This document shows positions 57,527 to 64,000 of a DNA stretch of 64,000 nt, piece by piece. How positions within the stretch are numbered: the first letter of the stretch is position 1; the number at the start of each line of letters is the position of its first letter. A model generated the notes under the pieces. That model searched no databases and was not told the origin of the DNA. It was given only the letters and a program-made list of their open reading frames with translations. Origin of the DNA: Anaspis maculata (taxonomy: Eukaryota; Arthropoda; Insecta; Coleoptera; Scraptiidae); assembly GCA_949128115.1 (NCBI GenBank), contig OX421961.1:81823277-81887276 (forward strand), in the 5' to 3' direction. A program made the position numbers and the translations under genes.

Positions 57527-57979
57527 GTAGGTATATGAGCTTGGTAGGTACCTTTAATTATATTAAGTATCATATGTGTTATATAATCGATAAATGATAT
57601 TAAAACACAATTTGAGATTTGAGGTTATGTTATTTAAAGTGAAGTTAGTGGTCAGACTTTAGACTACCGTATTTTAGTGAATGTGCCTACAGTTTTATTA
57701 TGACGTGAAAAAAACTGCCCAACCATTACAGCGTCCATTTGAGGCAGCGTACTGCTATTCGCTCTCGAGAAACCTGGATCACATTTTATTTTCAGGTGAA
57801 ATTGAAAACACCGACACGCTCCGTCACACGCTACGGGCTACGTGACATCTCCGGTGACAGATGAGAAATGACAGATATGAAGATTGACGTCACACCCAAT
57901 CGTGGCGCGTTTTAGGTCACGTGACATTGATTTAAAATAATTTAATTTTTAATTTCACTTTTCTCATCAATTAATCAAT

Positions 57980-58139
57980 GTACGATCGCACGCAAAATAA
58001 ACGGAGACAGTGTTTCGCGCGGAGTGTACCGATTTACTGAATTTTGGCTTGGTGTCACAGTGACAAGAAGGCTAAAATTCATTAAATCAGTACACTCCGC
58101 GCGAAACACTGTCTCCGTTTATTTTGCGTGCGATCGTAT
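57980..58139. repeat. hairpin, family V, copy 2
   Basis: The left arm TACGATCGCACGCAAAATAA, then CGGAGACAGTGTTTCGCGCG, pairs with the right arm almost perfectly over about 65 bases. The loop contains TTGGCTTGGTGTCA. Confidence 0.8.
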
Positions 58140-58257
58140 CTTCGAGAAATGTTGCACAATCTACATTTCAATACACAATATTGCGCGGAAGTGGCGCTCC
58201 GACATGGATGTCGTGCAAACTAAGAAAACGGTGACAAGTTATCATCGCGCATGTTCA

Positions 58258-58438
58258 GGGCCGCTATTCTTAAATCGTGTGAGAAAAGTTCCTGGGAGTA
58301 AAATACATTCCGCAGTACACTGATGTAGCGAATGTTGCCTAAAATCGTGCTTTTTAGGCAACTTTCGCTACAGAAATGTAGTACGGATTATATAAAACTC
58401 CCAGGGACTCTTCTCACACGATTGAAGAATAGCGGCCC
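58258..58438. mobile_element. MITE, family U, copy 2
   Basis: Same TIR, inner hairpin and length as the copy at 4508-4688, with very few differences. Nested in the THAP element. Confidence 0.85.
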
Positions 58439-58971
58439 AGAATTTGACAATGACATTGATTTCTGTGTTTGACGTTGACATTTTGTCCAGTTTTATCAGC
58501 AACTTGTGAAGCCTTCCGATTTAAAATGGATATTCGGCGGTCGAAAAAGTGTGTGTCACTCAGAGGACCGACTGTCGCCACACCATGCTGTCGTCAATAC
58601 AATACAGCACTGATTAAATTAAATATCCCCAGACAATTTTGCGGTAAATTTGAATGTTATGGTTGAAGTGTTCCATGTTTTTTTTATTTCGTAATTTGGG
58701 GCATTTGGGAATGACCCCTCGCATGTGCTTTCATGAATAGGTTGCGAGGGTTACACCGATTTTTCTATGTAATCACTTCTACTTGAAAACGACGCATAAT
58801 CCATTAAGCTTAGTTTGAGAATCACCTATTTTACAGCGTAACATATGAAGACTTAAAACGAATCACCTCGTTTTTTAGCGCATGCGCTAAGCGGTCACGC
58901 AATATTGTGTATTTTCACTTGCTCATAACAAAGACATAAAACCATTAAAATCTGACACAGTCACATACCCT

Positions 58972-59394
58972 ATTGGTGGCACGTCAAAACTGTCACTTTG
59001 CCTGTCTTGTGCAGTCCACTAACAAGCAAACTTTTGTTTCTGTGAACCCTCGGGACCCCGTAGGCTCTTTATTGGGCCCCATGTTGATGACCAGCGTCGT
59101 CGCAGACCTTTCTCTAAATCATCCATAGCTTCCGCTCAAGGAAGAGAACAGACTCTGTCACACCCGCACGAAGGGAAACACACAAGCCCGTCGACCAGCC
59201 TGCCAGCCAAGAAAAAATCACTTCGGGCTGGCCGTGCAGAGTCAACCACCACCTACCTTTTTTCCTCGCTTTTTTCTAAAGATTTTCTGCTTGGACTTCA
59301 GCTGGAGATCCGCATTTTTCATTCTAATAAGCTCACCGTAGCTACCTTTGTGTTCGGGACGTAAACGTTGTCTTTTTTTACCGCAATGTAGTGT
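58972..59394. repeat. repeat R, copy 2, right part
   Basis: Matches 27709-28120 from TTGGTGGCACGTCAAAACTG onward, with scattered differences. Confidence 0.85.
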
Positions 59395-59464
59395 ATTGCT
59401 GGGGGCGTAGTCTTTCAGCTGCGCACCTCTGCGGCTCTCTACATCACAAACAAGGTCTGTGATA

Positions 59465-60256
59465 TACAGGTGTCCCGAAAATATACCGACAACGTTCTAG
59501 GGCAGCTTCCTCTCATCAAAACAAGAATAAAAGTTCCTATGAACATGGGTCCGGAAACGCTTCCTAAGGGAGCTACAGCCCCTAAACGTAGGACCCTGAA
59601 AATGGTTTTTATTCAATATCTCCAAAACCGTTCAAGGGAAATCAATCAAACTTGACACATCCACTACCCTTCTTAGGCCCAACGCCCAACAAAATGAGGC
59701 AAGATTAATTCCAAAATAATTTACCAGGGGTGGGTTAGGCGGAGGTGAGAGGGTAAAAATAACCCTAAGTTTTTTGAATGTGAATTGTTTCCAAATTCAA
59801 CAAGAAATTATGGAATATTGGAGTTTTCTGCCAAAAAAAGGTCCCCCTGTTCAACCTCGATAGATGCACCGTTCACGAGATATTTGAGTTTGAATGTATG
59901 AAAACGTGGTCAGAAATGCTGATTTTTAATTACGATATTCAAGGCGAAAGAAAAACTATTTCAAAGCAATTTCATTTATGTTAGGCACCTAGTTAGGCAT
60001 TAAAATTTTGTTAGGCATAAGGTTATTAATGTGTCAAGTTTGATTGATTTTTCTTGAGCGGTTTCGGTATTATTAAATAAACAGCCATCTTCAGGGTCCC
60101 ACCTTCAGGGGGCTGTAGCTCCCTTATGAAGCATTTCCGGACCCATGTTCATGGGAACATGAACATCTTCTTATTTAATATCTTCTTATTTTCTTCTTAT
60201 TTTGATGAAAGGAAGCTGTCCTAGAACGTTGTCGGTGTATTTTCGGGACACCTGTA
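59465..60256. mobile_element. palindrome P10 (TACAGGTGTCCCGAAAATA TIR)
   Basis: TACAGGTGTCCCGAAAATAT mirrors the right end and TA flanks both. Arms pair through GACAACGTTCTAGG and CCTAGAACGTTGTC, CGGACCC..GTTC blocks, and GTGTCAAGTTTGATTGATTT. The axis is near 59860. Confidence 0.85.
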
Positions 60257-60284
60257 TAGGGACCGTGCACGGAGGCGGGGCCAA

Positions 60285-62135
60285 GCAGTTTGTAGAGAGA
60301 CCTGAATAAGGGTACCTAGAGAGACGAAGCTATGAAAGGGATATATCGGTATTCTCTGTCAGTATCTCGGCATTTCCTGGCCTCGTCAAAATTTAAAACA
60401 TAGTTAGCTGGGGTGGGCGTGGTTGCTATTGACATTTGTCATTTCCACGATTTGTTTACAAATTTGAATTGTCATTATTTTGCTTGCCGAAATCGCCGAA
60501 ACCCGGGCTAAAAGTGCCAAAACAGAAAAGGTGCACCGTGAAGCAGTACAAGAGTCGGGAAGATGTGATGTTTTCCTTGCCGAAGAAACCATCAGGTATA
60601 GAATCTTGCAAAATTGATGAACTTCTATTATTGTACTTTTTGGGTTTTCCAGCTGTTCGGGGCCAGTACCCACTGAAATACATAATATACCTACTGCGCG
60701 TACGGCAATTACAAATTATCTTCACGATGGGGTCACCACGTCGACGGTTACTGCATTCAACGATCAACGGAATTTGCGTTCGACGGAATGAGTTGGATGA
60801 TGAAACCTACGTTCGACGAAATACCAGCAGTACTTGAAATACGGTGATCGAAAGCATCTGCTATGTATGGAACACAATATACATGACTAGAACAGTTTTT
60901 AAGAGTTTCTGTTGAATTTAGTGAAAAAATCTGTGTTGAAAGATGAAACAGTCGACTTAACCTAAACAAAAATATTGACAGCTCATGTCATGCATTTTGA
61001 CTGTGACGCAGGGTGGTTTAGTAACAAGCAATGGCACCACACCCTGACGCGCAAATGCCCAAGTGCTCTAGCTTTCTCTCTCTATACCCTCTCGCTCAAT
61101 GACTTGGCTTTCGTCACTCTCTGGGTGAGTAGCTATATAATCAATTTCACGGCTATCTGCATTAGAGCAAGCTATGGAAAAATTATTTTTTGTTGGTAGG
61201 AATGAGTAGGAATCCATAACCGCCGTCGCAGATAGTTTGTGTAAATGTGGTATGTGAAAAGGTTAGGTATTGTGGCAGATGTCACCCGTTGCGCGGTGTG
61301 ATGCACATCAAGTCAAAATGTTCAGTTTTATTGAGGAAAACAGATAAACACGTGTTCCTCGGAGTGTAAATTTGCTGGACACCGTCTTCACGGGTTGGTG
61401 GCTTTTTACTTGTGCTTTGGTAGTGGCGGCCAGTGAGCCAGTGTGTTAAATGACGCCAAAGGAAGTCAGCGGCACTACTGAATGAAAGAAAAATCAATGA
61501 AAATGCCTGTCAAGTGGCCCCAGTGAGGTTGAGAAAATTCGCTTCCATGGACATTGATTTATGAAGTTGCACTGTACAAGACAAGACAGTCGAAACACGA
61601 CGCGTGAGTGCACTCTGTGTTGGAAGATGTTCTCAACATGAAATTATTGACCATTTCATGTATGTATTCCCTTCTTCATCTTCTTCTGGCTTGTATGCTG
61701 TTATAGTGTTGTAGAGCACGTAGTACTTCCTACTATCAGTCCTACTTCCCTTTAGTGCTGCCGCTGACTTCCTTTGGCGTCATTTAACACACTGGCTCAC
61801 TGGCCGCCACTACCAAAGCACAAGTAAAGAGCCACCAACCCGTGAAGACGGTGTCCAGCTAATTGACATTCCGAGGAACACGTGTTTATCTGTTTTCCCC
61901 AAATAAACTGAACATTTTGACTTGACGTGCATCACACCGCGCGACGGGTGACATCTGCCAAAAATGCCACAAAACCTAACCTTTTCACATAACACATTTA
62001 CACAAACCTTCTGCGACGACGGTTATGGATTCCTACTCATTCCTACCAACAACAAATAATTTTTTCATAGCTTGCTCTAATGCAGATAGCCGTGAAATTG
62101 ATTATACTCTGGGTGACCAGATCCAGGTCTCTCTA
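60285..62135. repeat. tandem duplication, unit 1 (interrupted)
   Basis: Begins GCAGTTTGTAGAGAGACCTG. It is the same 868-base unit as 62136-63003 with a 978-base element inserted at 61129-62106. The frame at 60436-60837 contains KRCTVKQYKSREDVMFSLPK, faintly like the start of a THAP domain but missing the second cysteine. Coding status is doubtful. Confidence 0.8.
61129..62106. mobile_element. foldback/MULE-like element with 10-bp duplication
   Basis: Arms of about 300 bases (TATAATCAATTTCACGGCTA mirrored at the right; inner GTCAAAATGTTCAG and GGCGGCCAGTGAGCCAG-type blocks). CTCTGGGTGA flanks both sides (61119-61128 and 62107-62116). The left end has 7 extra bases before the TIR. Unit 2 (62136-63003) has the empty site. 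Confidence 0.8.
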
Positions 62136-63003
62136 GCAGTTTGTAGAGAGACCTGAATAAGGGTACCCCTAGAGTGACGAAGCTATGAAAGGGATATATC
62201 GGTATTCTCTGTCAGTATCTCGGCATTTCCTGGCCTCGTCAAAATTTAAAACAGAGTTAGCTGCGGTGGGCGTGGTTGCTATTGACATTTGTCATGTCCC
62301 CGATTTGTTTACAAATTTGAATTGTCATTATTTTGCATGCCGAAATCGCCGAAACCCGGGCTAAAAGTGCCAAAACGAAAAAGGTGCACCGTGAAGCAGT
62401 ACAAGAGTCGGGAAGATGTGATGTTTTCCTTGCCGAAGAAACCATCAGGTATAGAATCTTGCAAAATTGATGGACTTCTATTATTGTACTTTTTGGGTTT
62501 TCCAGCTGTTCGGGGCCAGTACCTACTGAAATACATAATACACCTACTGCGCTTACGGCAATTACAAATCTATCTTCACGATGGGGTCACCACGTCGACG
62601 GTTACTGCATTCAACGATCAACGGAATTTGCGTTCGACGGAATGAGTTGGATGATGAAACCTACGTTCGACGAAATGCCAGCAGTACTTGAAATACGGTG
62701 ATCGAAAGCATCTGCTATGTATGAAACACAATATACATGACTAGAACAGTTTTCAAGAGTTTCTGTTAAATTTAGTGAAAAAATCTGTGTTGAAAGATGA
62801 AACAGTCGACTTAACCTAAACAAAAATATTGACAGCTCATGTCATGCATTTTGACTGTGACGCAGGGTGGTTTAGTAACAAGCAATGGCACCACACCCTG
62901 ACGTGCAAATACCCTAGTGCTCTAGCTTTCTCTCTCTCTATACCCTCTCGCTCAATGACTTGGCTTTCGTCACTCTCTGGGTGACCAGATCCAGGTCTCT
63001 CTA
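62136..63003. repeat. tandem duplication, unit 2 (intact, 868 bases)
   Basis: Direct repeat of unit 1 at about 98% identity by eye. It ends CCAGATCCAGGTCTCTCTA and is followed by a further GCAGTTTGTGA stub of a third unit. The frame at 62289-62645 keeps the KRCTVKQYKSREDVMFSLPK stretch. Confidence 0.8.
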
Positions 63004-63549
63004 GCAGTTTGTGACTGGCAGCGATCAGGGTGGCCGACTAGGGAACCTCTTACCAGCCATTCGTTTGGCAGCTTGACGGCTGTTAGCTGCTTGAGGTTAG
63101 GTCAAATGCCAAATGCCGTCAACGCCAAATGCTTTGGCATGAAATGTTGCTGCCTTCGTTTCTTCCCTCCATGGTTTCTTCTTTGACGTTCCACAACGAA
63201 TTTAATGTTGCAAAATGCAATTTTCCTGCCCTTTTCCATCACCCCTTCACTAAACACAATGTACCGCTTCACTTCCGATAACCCTGTTTTTAAAACGATA
63301 TCCATTTTTGAGCAAGATTCTCAAATGCGAATGTTCCCAAAGAAACTTGATGACATTGTCAAGTTTGAATTGTTGGCGGTTTTGTTGAATTTAGGCAGGC
63401 AACAATTCAAACTGACACTTTTTTTTCAAAAATTCGCATCTGGCAATGCAGCGTTCTTTATTCAAATCGCTGTCGCTGTCAAAGGAGCGTAATTATTGTC
63501 AATTTTGCTCACTACGCTGCGCCACATGGCATCATACACGGTCCCTATA
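63004..63549. other. no recognised gene
   Basis: About 550 bases. It includes the string CACGGTCCCTATA (63532-63544), which is the inverted partner of TATAGGGACCGTG at 60255-60267. Confidence 0.35.
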
Positions 63550-63892
63550 GGTCGCGGGAACATAACCGTCACCCTGGCACCTGGCACCCGCTATGGCAAC
63601 GTTGCAGGCATGCCGGCACAACGAAGCCGAAAACAAAGCGCCTCTTGCCCGCGTTTGCGCCTGAGGGGGTGCCAAGTACCGCTGTAGAGATTCGCTTGTT
63701 TTTGACATTACTCAAGTTAAATCTTGAGTTTAGCACATTAATTTGGTCCTAAAGCGATAATTGTTCAATAAATCATCTATATATTTATTACAACTTTACA
63801 ACTGAAGAAAATTGTATCAACAAGTACGTACTAGTGAAAATAACATCATACCATATACTTATCTCTAGCACGCCATTTTTGTTCCCGCGACC
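63550..63892. mobile_element. MITE, family X, copy 4 (inverted)
   Basis: Ends GGTCGCGGGAACA and TGTTCCCGCGACC with TATA on both sides. Internal sequence is the reverse complement of copy 3. Confidence 0.85.
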
Positions 63893-64000
63893 TATACATC
63901 TGTCGGAAAAATCGCAAGTTTTGCCCGGTGGGGACCTATTTCCTTTTACCACGGAAAGTCTATTCAATTCCTGTTCCTGTTCCGCATTTTAAATTCACCC

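Larger units (their letters stand above)
57074..58971. mobile_element. 1.9-kb THAP-containing TIR element inserted in repeat R
   Basis: Ends AGGGTATGTGAC and GTCACATACCCT, with AT duplicated at the junctions. The uninterrupted copy at 27704-27715 (GTCAATTGGTGG) proves the insertion boundaries. Inside are a THAP exon, family V copy 2, family U copy 2, and a short frame ending near 58665 in KFECYG. No full transposase is seen. Confidence 0.8.

Noticed and set aside
62136..63003. LTR pair formed by the two 868-base repeats
   Set aside because: The units are tandem, lack TG...CA ends, and the DNA between them is a foldback element with its own 10-base duplication, not gag-pol.

Overview
This window is eukaryotic nuclear DNA, most probably from an insect. 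It is AT-rich, its genes have GT-AG introns, polyadenylation signals take the place of bacterial control sites, and the genes it carries are animal genes. The genes are sparse and sit in dense, mostly non-autonomous, transposable-element DNA. Short strings such as GTAGGTACCTACC, common in some hemipteran and lepidopteran genomes, recur, but I cannot name a species.

Host genes. (1) 1-1170, +: the 3' end of an unrecognised coiled-coil protein. (2) 1793-2454, -: a complete three-exon adenine phosphoribosyltransferase, tail-to-tail with gene 1. (3) 17307-25842, +: a complete four-exon nuclear inhibitor of protein phosphatase 1 (NIPP1/PPP1R8), whose 7.3-kb third intron is packed with nested inverted-repeat elements. 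(4) 30502-38444, -: an eight-exon BTB-BACK-Kelch protein of the IVNS1ABP (NS1BP) type, with 1.5-kb and 1.7-kb palindromes in two introns. (5) 57335-57526, +: a THAP zinc-finger exon inside a 1.9-kb inserted element.

Repeat layout. 2.8-16 kb: a TIR MITE, a cluster of three hairpins, and four large palindromes. 16.3-17 kb: the 3' end of a dead LINE. 18.5-25 kb: stacked elements in the NIPP1 intron. 26-29 kb: a palindrome holding a tRNA-derived SINE, then a 0.5-kb dispersed repeat. 31-37 kb: palindromes in the Kelch gene. 38.7-55 kb: more MITEs, four large palindromes, and a second LINE relic. 56-64 kb: the THAP element, a tandem duplication interrupted by a palindromic element, and further MITEs. 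By my rough sum about 30 kb of the 64 kb lies in inverted-repeat elements.

Most notable. Several palindromes carry repeated TIR-like ends (TACAGGGTG type) as concentric shells that share one symmetry axis to within a few bases. Two diverged copies (6466-8022 and 31840-33363) keep the same spacing of these inner ends. This argues for a shelled foldback family, not chance nesting. Other nested elements are off-axis and have target-site duplications, and several can be checked against an empty site elsewhere in this same window.
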